NCBI RefSeq assembly: GCF_004331955.1
Contig: NZ_CP036532.1
Coordinates: forward strand, 2,418,001-2,482,000
Direction: 5' to 3'
DNA from: Roseitalea porphyridii
Lineage (GTDB): Bacteria; Pseudomonadota; Alphaproteobacteria; Rhizobiales; Rhizobiaceae
Length of the DNA stretch: 64,000 bases
The translations under genes and the position numbers were made by a program. The notes beneath the pieces were generated by a model that worked only from the letters and a program-made list of their open reading frames with translations, ran no database searches and was not told the origin of the DNA. This document shows positions 53,993 through 63,395 of the stretch, one piece after another (the first letter of the stretch is position 1; each line of letters begins with the position of its first letter).

Positions 53993-55558
53993 ATGAAAAC
54001 CAAGAGCTTCATCGCCGCGACGGCGCTGCTTCTGGCAGCCGGCGTGGCGCACGCAGAAACGTTCCGCTGGGCCGCGCAGACCGACCCGCAGACGATGGAC
54101 CCGCACGCGGTCAACTCGACCCCGGTGCTGGGCTTCCTGAACAACGTCTATGAGGGCCTCGTCCGCCGCGACAGGGACATGGCCGTCGAGCCGGCGCTGG
54201 CCGAGAGCTGGGAACCGCTGGGCGGCGATGGCTGGCGCTTCAACCTGCGCCGCGACGTCACCTTCCACAACGGCGCCGAGTTCACCGCCGAGGACGTCCT
54301 GTTCTCCTATGAGCGCGCCTCCTCGGAGGCGGCCGACACCGCCTCATGGTTCGCGCCGGTCTCCGAGGTGCGGGTCGTCGACGACTACACGATCGACTTC
54401 ATGACCAGCGCGCCCAATCCGATCTTCCCGGATTCGATCGCCAACTTCATGATCATGGACAGCGGCTGGGCCGCCGAGAACGGCGTCGAACTGCCCGCCC
54501 GCGATGCCGAGAACTTCGCCACGCTGAATGCCAACGGCACCGGCGCCTTCCGCCTCGTCGAGCGTGACCCGGGCCTCAGAACCGTGCTCGAACCGTTCGA
54601 GAACTGGTGGGGGGAAGCCGAACACAACATCACCCGGGCCGAGTTCACGCCAGTGCAGAATTCGGCCACCGCCGTCGCCGCGCTGCTGACCGGCGAGGTC
54701 GACATGATCAACCCGGTGCCGATCCAGGACGTCGAGCGCATCGAGGCGCGCGACGGCGTGTCCGTCATCCAGGGCATCGAGGCGCGCGTGATCATGCTGG
54801 GCTTCGCCCATCAGGCGGACGCGTTGAAATTCGCCGACGATGCCGGCGCGCCGAACCCGTTCCGGGACGTGCGCGTGCGCCAGGCGGTGGCCCACGCCAT
54901 CAACGTCGATGCGATCCTGCAGACGATCATGCGCGGCGCCGCCGAACCGGCGGCACAGCTCGTCAGCCCCGCGATGCGCGGCTATGTCGACGCCCTCGGC
55001 GACCGCCCCGCCTTCGATCCGGACCGGGCGCGCGCGCTGCTCGCCGAAGCCGGCTACGAGGACGGTTTCTCGTTCGGCCTCAAATGCACCAACGATCGCT
55101 ATCTGAATGATGAATCGGTCTGCCAGGCGATCGTCTCCATGCTGGCCCAGGTCGGCATCGAAGCGGAACTCGACGCCATGCCGGTGCGCAACTACTGGCC
55201 GGAGCTGCGCGAGGACAATTTCGACATGTACCTCCTGGGCTGGTCGCCCGGCACATTCGACCACGAGCACCCGATCCGCTTCCTTGCCGCCACGCCCGAT
55301 GAGGAAAAGCGGCTTGGAAGCTGGAACTTCGGGGATTTCTCCAGCGATCGTGTTGACGCGCTGCTGCCGATGATCCAGTCGGAAATCGACGACGCGGCGC
55401 GCCAGGCGATGATCGACGAAGTCGCGCAGATCCTGCAGGACGAGATGGCCTATGTGCCGCTCTACGTTCAGCCGCTGCTGTGGGGCGTGCGCGACGGCAT
55501 CGAACTGACCCAGCGGCCGGACAATTTCTTCATTCTGCGCTGGGTGACCGTCGAGTGA
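53993..55558 (+). CDS. Peptide ABC transporter substrate-binding protein (family 5), copy 2
   Basis: A 521-residue paralogue of the preceding gene. ATG 53993 follows AAGGGGAAA and begins a signal peptide ending VAHA near residue 19. The mature protein begins ETFRWAAQTDPQTMDPH. It keeps the cysteine pair (CTNDRYLNDESVCQA). The same architecture with diverged sequence suggests an older duplication giving two ligand specificities for one permease. A REP-like inverted repeat follows. Confidence 0.9.
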   Translation: MKTKSFIAATALLLAAGVAHAETFRWAAQTDPQTMDPHAVNSTPVLGFLNNVYEGLVRRDRDMAVEPALAESWEPLGGDGWRFNLRRDVTFHNGAEFTAEDVLFSYERASSEAADTASWFAPVSEVRVVDDYTIDFMTSAPNPIFPDSIANFMIMDSGWAAENGVELPARDAENFATLNANGTGAFRLVERDPGLRTVLEPFENWWGEAEHNITRAEFTPVQNSATAVAALLTGEVDMINPVPIQDVERIEARDGVSVIQGIEARVIMLGFAHQADALKFADDAGAPNPFRDVRVRQAVAHAINVDAILQTIMRGAAEPAAQLVSPAMRGYVDALGDRPAFDPDRARALLAEAGYEDGFSFGLKCTNDRYLNDESVCQAIVSMLAQVGIEAELDAMPVRNYWPELREDNFDMYLLGWSPGTFDHEHPIRFLAATPDEEKRLGSWNFGDFSSDRVDALLPMIQSEIDDAARQAMIDEVAQILQDEMAYVPLYVQPLLWGVRDGIELTQRPDNFFILRWVTVE

Positions 55559-55593
55559 CGTTCGCACCCGCGCACGACGGACGGACCAGGGCC

Positions 55594-55656
55594 GTCATTC
55601 CGGGGCCACGTCCCCTTGTCGTCATTGCGGAGCCGCGTAGCGGAACCCGGAATGAC
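55594..55656. repeat. REP-like inverted repeat between binding-protein and permease genes
   Basis: GTCATTCCGGG (55594-55604) and CCCGGAATGAC (55646-55656) are an 11-bp perfect inverted repeat with a further partial repeat (GTCATTGCGG) inside. This motif is a common dispersed palindrome in alphaproteobacteria and also appears at 59580 and 59800. It sits where a transcript break would favour binding protein over permease. Confidence 0.65.
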
Positions 55657-55682
55657 GCCGGACAGACGGATCGTTAAACCCC

Positions 55683-56663
55683 ATGCTCGCATTCATCATC
55701 AGACGGGTCCTGCAATCGATCGTCGTTCTGCTGATTGTCGGGCTCGTTGCCTTCTCGCTGTTCCGGTTCGTCGGCGATCCGATCGACAATCTGCTCGGGC
55801 AGGAACGCACCATCGAGGACATCGAGCGCCTGCGCTCGGAACTCGGCCTCGACCAGCCCTTCCCGGTCCAGTACTTCAACTTCCTGCAGGGCGTCGCACA
55901 GGGCAATCTCGGCGTCTCCTACCGCCAGGGCCGGCCGGTCGCCGACATTCTCGTGGAACGCGCGCCCGCAACACTCGAACTCGCCGCCGTCTCCGCGCTT
56001 CTGGCCATCCTCATCGGCGTCACGCTCGGCGTCTACACCGCGATCCGGCGCGACGGCTGGCTGTCGAACTTCATCATGACATCGTCGCTGATCGGCGTGT
56101 CGCTGCCGACCTTCCTGATCGGCATATTGCTGATCTACGTCTTTGCGGTCGAACTCGGCTGGCTGCCGAGTTTCGGACGGGGGGAGACCGTCCGGATCGG
56201 CTGGTGGACGACAGGGCTCCTGACCGAATCCGGCCTCAAGGCGATCATCCTGCCGGCGATCACGCTGGGCCTTTATCAGATGACGCTGATCATGCGCCTC
56301 GTCCGCGCCGAAATGCTCGAAGTGCTGCGATCGGACTATGTCAAGTTCGCCCGCGCGCGCGGGCTCGGCCAGCGCTCGGTCTATTTCCGCCATGCGCTGA
56401 AGAACACGCTGGTGCCCGTCATCACGATCACCGGCCTGCAGCTCGGCTCGATCATCGCGTTCGCGATCATCACCGAGACCGTGTTTCAGTGGCCCGGGGT
56501 CGGGCTTTTGTTCATCAACTCCATCCAGTTCGTCGATATCCCAGTCATGGCCTCCTACCTGATGCTGATCTCGGTGATGTTCGTCGTCATCAACCTGGTG
56601 GTCGATCTTCTCTATTTCGCGATCGATCCGCGCCTTTCGGCCAGCCGCGGCGGAGGTCACTGA
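55683..56663 (+). CDS. dppB: Peptide ABC transporter permease DppB-type
   Basis: A 326-residue inner-membrane permease with about six helices and the BPD_transp_1 EAA-type loop (YVKFARARGLGQRSVYFRHALKN) near residues 219-242, which contacts the ATPase. An N-terminal helix is at 8-30. The long periplasmic loop after it (EDIERLRSELGLDQPFPVQY) is typical of DppB/OppB. It is one base from the DppC-type gene. Confidence 0.92.
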   Translation: MLAFIIRRVLQSIVVLLIVGLVAFSLFRFVGDPIDNLLGQERTIEDIERLRSELGLDQPFPVQYFNFLQGVAQGNLGVSYRQGRPVADILVERAPATLELAAVSALLAILIGVTLGVYTAIRRDGWLSNFIMTSSLIGVSLPTFLIGILLIYVFAVELGWLPSFGRGETVRIGWWTTGLLTESGLKAIILPAITLGLYQMTLIMRLVRAEMLEVLRSDYVKFARARGLGQRSVYFRHALKNTLVPVITITGLQLGSIIAFAIITETVFQWPGVGLLFINSIQFVDIPVMASYLMLISVMFVVINLVVDLLYFAIDPRLSASRGGGH

Positions 56664-56664
56664 C

Positions 56665-57579
56665 ATGAACGCCATCGGCCGCGCCCTCGATTCCGACCTC
56701 GCCTACCGGTTCCGCAAGTCGCCTGTCGCCATGGTCGCCGCCTTCGTCGTCGTGCTGCTGATCGGCAGCGCCGTGTTCGCGCCGTTCATCACCAGCCAGA
56801 ACCCGTTCGATCCGGCGTCGCTGAACCTGATGAACGGCTTCTCCGAACCCATGCAGCCCAACCAGTTCACCGGCGAGACCTTCATTCTGGGCACCGACGA
56901 CCAGGGCCGCGACGTGTTCGCGACCATCCTCTACGGCATGCGCATCTCGCTGTTCGTCGGGTTCTCGGCCGTCATCTTCGCCATGGTGCTCGGCGTCACG
57001 CTGGGCCTTCTTTCGGGTTATGTCGGCGGGCGCACCGACACGATCATCATGCGCATCGCCGACGTGCAGCTCACCTTCCCGGCGATCCTCGTGGCGCTTT
57101 TGATCTTCGGCATCGCCAAGGGCATCACCCCGCCGGACCGGCGCGACGAGGTGGCGATCTGGGTGCTGATCTTCGCCATCGGCCTGTCCGAATGGGTGCA
57201 GTTCGCGCGCGTCGTGCGCGGCGCCACGCTGGTCGAAAAGAGCAAGGAATATGTCCAGGCGGCGCGGCTGATCGGCCGTTCGCCACTCGCCATCATGGTC
57301 CAGCACATCCTGCCCAACACGCTGTCGCCGGTGCTGGTGATCGCCACCATCTCGCTGGCGCTCGCGATCATCGCCGAGGCGACCCTGTCGTTCCTTGGCG
57401 TCGGCGCGCCACCCACCCAGCCCTCGCTCGGCACGCTGATCCGCATCGGCCAAGAGTTCCTGTTCTCGGGCGAATGGTGGATCCTGTTCTTTCCGGCGCT
57501 GACGCTGCTCGCCCTTGCCCTGTCGGTGAACCTGCTCGGCGACTGGCTGCGCGACGCGCTCAATCCGAAGCTGAGGTGA
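56665..57579 (+). CDS. dppC: Peptide ABC transporter permease DppC-type
   Basis: A 304-residue partner permease. An N-terminal OppC_N helix near 24-45 precedes LGTDDQGRDVFATILYGMRIS, the DppC/OppC hallmark. The EAA loop (EYVQAARLIGRSPLAIMVQHILPN) is near residues 194-217. It lies between dppB and the ATPase genes. Confidence 0.92.
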   Translation: MNAIGRALDSDLAYRFRKSPVAMVAAFVVVLLIGSAVFAPFITSQNPFDPASLNLMNGFSEPMQPNQFTGETFILGTDDQGRDVFATILYGMRISLFVGFSAVIFAMVLGVTLGLLSGYVGGRTDTIIMRIADVQLTFPAILVALLIFGIAKGITPPDRRDEVAIWVLIFAIGLSEWVQFARVVRGATLVEKSKEYVQAARLIGRSPLAIMVQHILPNTLSPVLVIATISLALAIIAEATLSFLGVGAPPTQPSLGTLIRIGQEFLFSGEWWILFFPALTLLALALSVNLLGDWLRDALNPKLR

Positions 57580-57584
57580 CCGCC

Positions 57585-58567
57585 ATGGACGACGTGCTGC
57601 TCTCCGTGCGCGATCTCGTCGTGCAGTTTCCGACCCGGGGCGGCCTGCTCACCGCGCTCGACGGCATCTCGTTCGACATCAGGCGCGGCGAGGTGCTGGG
57701 CGTGGTCGGTGAATCGGGCGCCGGCAAGTCGATGACCGGTTCGGCCATCATCGGGCTGATCGAGCCGCCCGGCCGCATCGCCGGCGGCGAGATCCGGCTC
57801 GAGGGGCAGCGTATCGACAATCTGTCGATGGACCAGATGCGCACCGTGCGCGGCCGCCGCATCGCGATGGTGTTCCAGGACCCGCTGACCTCGCTCAACC
57901 CGCTCTTCACGATCGCCGAACAGCTCGTCGAGACCATCCAGACGCATCTGCACGTTTCGGCCAAGGAAGCCCGCCAGCGCGCCATCGGCCTGCTCGACGA
58001 TGTCGGCATTCCGGCAGCCAGCCGCCGCATCGACGACTATCCGCACCAGTTCTCCGGCGGCATGCGCCAGCGCGTGGTTATCGCGCTCGCCCTTGCCGCC
58101 GAGCCCGAACTGGTCATCGCCGACGAGCCGACCACCGCGCTCGACGTGTCGGTTCAGGCGCAGATCATCGACGTGCTCAAGCGGCTGTGCGCCGAACGCG
58201 GCGCCTCGGTCATGCTGATCACCCACGACATGGGCGTGATCGCCGAGACGGCCGATCGCGTGGCGGTCATGTATGCCGGCCGGATCGCCGAGATCGGTCC
58301 GGTGCGCGACGTCATCAAGGACGCGCTGCACCCCTATACGTCCGGCCTGATGGGCTCGATCCCGACGCTCGCCCAGGAAGAGGACCGGCTCGTGCAGATC
58401 CCCGGCGCCATGCCGCGTCTGACCAACATCCCGCCCGGCTGCCCGTTCAACCCGCGCTGCCCGAAGGTGTTCGACCGCTGCTATGTCGAACGGCCCGACC
58501 CGATGCCCCATGGCACCCGGCAGGTGGCATGCTGGCTCTACGACGAACCCAGCATAAAGGCCGCCGA

Positions 58568-58571
<4 letters not shown>
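57585..58571 (+). CDS. dppD: Peptide ABC transporter ATP-binding protein DppD-type
   Basis: A 328-residue ATPase with Walker A GESGAGKS near residues 42-49, the signature FSGGMRQRV and Walker B LVIADEPT. The C-terminal oligopeptide extension has [14 protein letters not shown] cysteines that can bind an Fe-S cluster in this family. The start ATG 57585 lies 5 bp after dppC. The stop overlaps dppF (ATGA). Confidence 0.93.
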
Positions 58572-59542
<971 letters not shown>

Positions 59543-59560
<18 letters not shown>

Positions 59561-59765
59561 GGGTCACCCGCCGCTGACGTCATTCCGGAACTTGATTCCG
59601 GAATCCATCGCGGCGTCGGCATCGCCTGGATACCGGGATCAGGTCCCGTATGACGCTTCGTGTGAGTGCCCCCACCCCTCCCCCATACATGTGGGAGGGG
59701 AGACCTCGGCATCACACGAGACTTCAGACTTCGAGCGTGGTTCGATTTTCACAGTGGGGCGGTAT
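59543..59765. repeat. Tandem duplication, copy 1
   Basis: This 223-bp unit starts inside the last codons of dppF and ends at GGCGGTAT. It contains the palindromes ATTCCGGAA and CCGGGATCA and a CCCTCCCCC..GTGGGAGGG hairpin. It is repeated head-to-tail directly after. No gene was recognised. Confidence 0.88.
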
Positions 59766-59996
59766 GAGGAAGAGCGGATCTGAGGGCCACCCTCAACTGA
59801 CGTCATTCCGGAACTTGATTCCGGAATCCATCGCGGCGTCGGCATCGCCTGGATACCGGGATCAAGTCCCGGTAGGACGCTTCGTGTGAGTGCCCCCACC
59901 CCTCACCCCTCCCCCATAAATGTGGGAGGGGAGACCTCGGCATCACACGAGAACTCAGACTTCGAGCGTGGTTCGGTTTTCACAGTGGGGCGGTAT
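59766..59996. repeat. Tandem duplication, copy 2
   Basis: This 231-bp unit follows copy 1 with no gap and repeats it with scattered substitutions and an extra CTCACCC. It begins with a copy of the dppF 3' end, including GCGGATCTGA. The remaining gene-free bases to 60073 hold an inverted partner of its C-rich segment (59893-59935 with 60002-60042), giving a long hairpin between convergent dppF and the WD40 gene. Confidence 0.88.
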
Positions 59997-60073
59997 GTTG
60001 ACGACCCCCTCCCAACTGTATGGGGGAGGGGTAAGGGGTGGGGGGTATCCCTCTCAGAACGAAGGACCAGCGC

Positions 60074-61072
60074 CTACCCCTTCCCCAGCTCCGCAAGGCC
60101 CGCCACGCCGCGTTCGCGGGTGAAGCCGAGCCGGCCGCCATCGGCCGAAAAGCTCAGCGCGTTGACCGCGCCGGCCTCGTGCTCGTCGGCGACGGGCACG
60201 AACGCCTGGCTCTTGCGGTCGAAAAGGGCGACAGAGCCGTCCACATAGCCGATGGCGATCTGCTGCGAATTGGGCCGCGAAGCGACCGTGCGCGACAAAA
60301 GGCTCTGCTCGGGCGCGAACACGCCCGCCTGCTGGCCGATCGGCCCGTCCGCCCCGAAGAACGGCCACAGCACCAGCACGTCGGCGCCGGCGGTCGCAAG
60401 ATAGCGACCGTCCGCGGTCCAGTCGAACGAGACCGGCTTGGCCGGATAGCCGCCCATCCGGCCATGCTTTTCGTCGGGCTTGTCGATGCGCCACACATGC
60501 AGCGCGTTTTCCAGCATCGAGGTCACGCAGAAGCGCCCGTCCGGCGAAAAGCCGACCGCATTGTGCGCGCCCTGCCAGTTCAGCATTGTGGTTTCGGAGG
60601 GTTTGGACAGCCGGATCAGGAACGCCCCGCCATAGACCGCCGCACCGAGCCATTTGCCGTCGGGCGAAAAGGAAAGATCGGCGATCGAGGACGGCGCGGT
60701 CGCCTCGACCGGCGTATCGGCGCCCTTCGGCAGGAGGAAGATCGTCTTGCCCGCCGTCCACGCCACGTGCCCGCGCGGTGAAGCGGCGACCGTGTCGACC
60801 CATTTGCGCCCGGCGTGCAGAACTTCGGGCTCGCCCTCGGGGCGCACGCGGATCGCCCTGCCGTCGTCGCCCGCGGTGACGATCGTGCCTGTCTTCTGGT
60901 CTGTGGCGACGGCCAGCACCGCGCCCTCGTGCAGCTTGCGATGGCTGACGGCGCCGTCGAAGCCGCACACGTGCACGTGCCCGTCGCCATCGGCGACCGC
61001 ATAGGCGTTGCCGGCAAAGCCGCCGCCCGTCAGCGGCACGCCGACTTCCAGTGCTTTCAGCGTCAGGTTCAT
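60074..61072 (-). CDS. WD40-repeat protein coupled to a CobW-type GTPase
   Basis: A 332-residue beta-propeller protein with repeated WD40-like blades (for example VAVATDQKTGTIVTAGDDG, LSFSPDGKWLGAAVY and VGFSPDGRFCVTSM). It has no signal peptide. ATG 61072 overlaps the stop of the upstream COG0523 GTPase (ATGA), so they are co-translated. COG0523-WD40 pairs recur in alphaproteobacteria, often linked to zinc. Its own function is unknown; a scaffold or client-recognition partner is inferred. Confidence 0.83.
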   Translation of the reverse strand: MNLTLKALEVGVPLTGGGFAGNAYAVADGDGHVHVCGFDGAVSHRKLHEGAVLAVATDQKTGTIVTAGDDGRAIRVRPEGEPEVLHAGRKWVDTVAASPRGHVAWTAGKTIFLLPKGADTPVEATAPSSIADLSFSPDGKWLGAAVYGGAFLIRLSKPSETTMLNWQGAHNAVGFSPDGRFCVTSMLENALHVWRIDKPDEKHGRMGGYPAKPVSFDWTADGRYLATAGADVLVLWPFFGADGPIGQQAGVFAPEQSLLSRTVASRPNSQQIAIGYVDGSVALFDRKSQAFVPVADEHEAGAVNALSFSADGGRLGFTRERGVAGLAELGKG

Positions 61073-62100
61073 GCGTGCGCCGGCTGCTTGGCCCGGCACT
61101 TGAAGAACCCGTCCTCGATGATGTCGCGCGGCAGGTTTCGGCCGATGAAGACCATACGGCTGACGCGCGGCTCGTCCTGGCGCCACGGCCGGCTGTGATC
61201 GCCCTCCAGCATCATGTGGACGGCCTGCGCCACATAGCGCTTGGGATCGTCCGGAAAGGCGACGATGCCCTTCATGCGCAGAAGATCAATGCCGAATTCC
61301 TGCGTGATCGTCTGCACCCAGGGGAAGAACTTTTCGGGATCGAGCGGTTCCTCGGAGACCAGCGAAAAGGACGACACATGCTCGTCATGCCGGTTCACGT
61401 CGTGATGATGGTGGTGGTGGTGATCGTGCCCGTGATGATGATGGTCCTCACCCAGAAAGTCCGGCGCGTTCTCGAGAATGCGGTCGAGATCGAAGGCATG
61501 CCGGCCCAGGATCGTCTCGAGCGGCACGTCGGCGCGCTGCGTGCGCACGATCTGCGCCGTCGGGTTGATCCGGCGGATGCGTGCCTCGACCGCCGCCAGA
61601 TCGTCCTCGCCGACCAGATCGGTCTTGTTGACCAGCACGATGTCGCCGAACGCGATCTGCTCCTGCGCCTCGGGCGCCCGGCCCAGTTCGTCCGTCAGGT
61701 GCCTGGCGTCGGCGACCGTGACGATCGCATCGAGCCGGGTGCGCGCGGCGATGTCCTCGTCGACGAAGAAGGTCTGCGCCACCGGCGCCGGGTCAGCCAG
61801 GCCGGTCGTCTCGACGATGATGCCGTCGAACTGCCCTGCCCGCTTCATCAGCCCCGACAGGATGCGGATCAGATCGCCCCGCACCGTGCAGCAGATGCAG
61901 CCATTGTTCATCTCGAACACTTCTTCATCGGCGTCGACGATCAGATCGTTGTCGATACCCACCTCGCCGAACTCGTTGACGATGACGGCATACTTCCTGC
62001 CGTGGTTCTCGGTCAGAATGCGGTTGAGCAGCGTCGTCTTCCCGGCGCCCAGATAGCCGGTCAGCACGGTGACGGGCGTCTTGTCGGTGGCCATGTCCAT
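61069..62100 (-). CDS. CobW/COG0523-family metal-chaperone GTPase with His-rich loop
   Basis: A 343-residue G3E GTPase with Walker A GYLGAGKT (residues 15-22), the COG0523 metal motif GCICC (67-71), ETTGLADPAP and the guanine motif NKTD. A His-rich insertion at about residues 216-235 holds more than ten histidines. Members act as zinc metallochaperones under zinc limitation. The C-terminal CobW_C domain ends in a short Cys-containing tail. Zinc as the metal is an inference; no Zur box was seen upstream. Confidence 0.88.
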   Translation of the reverse strand: MDMATDKTPVTVLTGYLGAGKTTLLNRILTENHGRKYAVIVNEFGEVGIDNDLIVDADEEVFEMNNGCICCTVRGDLIRILSGLMKRAGQFDGIIVETTGLADPAPVAQTFFVDEDIAARTRLDAIVTVADARHLTDELGRAPEAQEQIAFGDIVLVNKTDLVGEDDLAAVEARIRRINPTAQIVRTQRADVPLETILGRHAFDLDRILENAPDFLGEDHHHHGHDHHHHHHHDVNRHDEHVSSFSLVSEEPLDPEKFFPWVQTITQEFGIDLLRMKGIVAFPDDPKRYVAQAVHMMLEGDHSRPWRQDEPRVSRMVFIGRNLPRDIIEDGFFKCRAKQPAHA

Positions 62101-62218
62101 CAGATGATCCTTCCGGTCTGTTGCGCGCAGATGTGCGCCCCTCGCCGCGATCTTTCAAGCCCGCCGCAACCCGTTGGGCGACCCGGAACCCGGCTTCACC
62201 GCCCCGGGGCGCGAAAGC

Positions 62219-62803
62219 TCAGAACGCCGCCATCTTGCGCCGCACGCGGGAAAGGAAGGCGGCGCGGCTGTCCGGCGTCGACACATCCATCAGGTAATGC
62301 GCCATGAACACCGTTCTGCAGCGCTTGTGGAACAGGGCCCGCATGCCCCGCGCCAGCGTCCGCCGGCCGGGATGGCCGACGACATGGGTCCACCAGCGCG
62401 GCGCCCCGCAGGTGGTCACGATGCCGAGCTTGCGGACATGGGTCATCTTCGGCCGGATCGGGCCCGGTCCGGTCGGGATGTCGAAGGTGATCTCGGGCGT
62501 CCAGACCCGATCGAGCCAGCCCTTGAGCATGGCCGGCAGGCCGTACCACCAGGTCGGATAGACGAACACCATCGCCTCGGCCCATTTGAGGTGCTCGGCC
62601 TGTTCGGGCATGGGGTGCGGATTGCCCGGCTCGTTGTAGGCGCGCCGCTCGGCGCAGCCCATCACCGGATCAAATCCGATGGCGTAGAGATCGAGAAGCC
62701 GCGTTTCGTGCCCCGCCTCGCCCAGCGCTTCGAGCACCGCGTCCCGCAGCGCCGCGCAGAAGCTGTCGGGCACCGGATGGCAGTAGATGACCAGCACGCG
62801 CAT
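62219..62803 (-). CDS. Flavodoxin-fold NAD(P)H quinone reductase, copy A
   Basis: A 194-residue protein of the NQO1/MdaB/KefF flavodoxin-like family. It begins MRVLVIYCHPVPDSF, has the FMN-binding FVYPTWWYGLPAMLKGWLD block near residues 78-96 and GIVTTCGAPRWW near 127-138. Its start overlaps the stop of copy B by one base. The predicted reaction is two-electron reduction of quinones or related compounds; the physiological substrate is unknown. Confidence 0.82.
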   Translation of the reverse strand: MRVLVIYCHPVPDSFCAALRDAVLEALGEAGHETRLLDLYAIGFDPVMGCAERRAYNEPGNPHPMPEQAEHLKWAEAMVFVYPTWWYGLPAMLKGWLDRVWTPEITFDIPTGPGPIRPKMTHVRKLGIVTTCGAPRWWTHVVGHPGRRTLARGMRALFHKRCRTVFMAHYLMDVSTPDSRAAFLSRVRRKMAAF

Positions 62804-63384
62804 CAGAACGCGTCCATCTCGCGTCCCACCATCTCCATGAACCGTTCGCGGATGCGCGGGGTCGACCGATTCATGTCGTACTGCGCCAGATAGCGCACCG
62901 ACGCGCCCGGCCTGACCGTCAGCCGCAGCACCCGCTCGACCAGCTTGCGCGGCGGATCGCCGGCCAGCAGCGCCCGCGTGCGCGAACCGCCATAGGTGGT
63001 GATCACCGCGACCTTGCCGATGTTGTGCAGGCACGGCACCACCCGGCCGTTCTCGATGGTGAAGGACACGCCGGGCAGGAACACCCGGTCGAAGAACCCT
63101 TTCAGGATCGCCGGGTAGCCGAAATTCCAGACCGGGTAGCACAGCACCAGCGCGTCGGCCGCCCGCAGCCGCTCGACGTAAGGGCGCACCGGCTCGATGT
63201 TGGGACCGATCTCGTGATAGCCGCGCCGCTCCTGCGGTGACAGCCGCGGATCGAAATCCTCGGCGTAGAGGTCGCAATCGTCGACCGCGTGCCCGGCCGC
63301 CGCGAGCCGCTCCACGGCGAGCCTGTGCAGCGCGCCGCCGAAGCTCTCCTCGACCGGATGCGCGTGAAGAACCAGAATGCGCAT
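62803..63384 (-). CDS. Flavodoxin-fold NAD(P)H quinone reductase, copy B
   Basis: A 193-residue paralogue of copy A. It starts MRILVLHAHPVEESFGGALH, with LCYPVWNFGYPAILKGFFDRV near residues 79-99 and VAVITTYGGSR near 127-137. The two genes are adjacent and translationally coupled, and both follow an FAD-linked oxidase gene. They could act as a heterodimer or on related substrates. Confidence 0.82.
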   Translation of the reverse strand: MRILVLHAHPVEESFGGALHRLAVERLAAAGHAVDDCDLYAEDFDPRLSPQERRGYHEIGPNIEPVRPYVERLRAADALVLCYPVWNFGYPAILKGFFDRVFLPGVSFTIENGRVVPCLHNIGKVAVITTYGGSRTRALLAGDPPRKLVERVLRLTVRPGASVRYLAQYDMNRSTPRIRERFMEMVGREMDAF

Positions 63385-63395
63385 GACCGTCCCCG

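Noticed and set aside
61398-61452. GTG/ATG-rich tract as a microsatellite or sequencing artefact
   Set aside because: On the minus strand it encodes an in-frame His-rich loop at the place where COG0523 proteins commonly have one.
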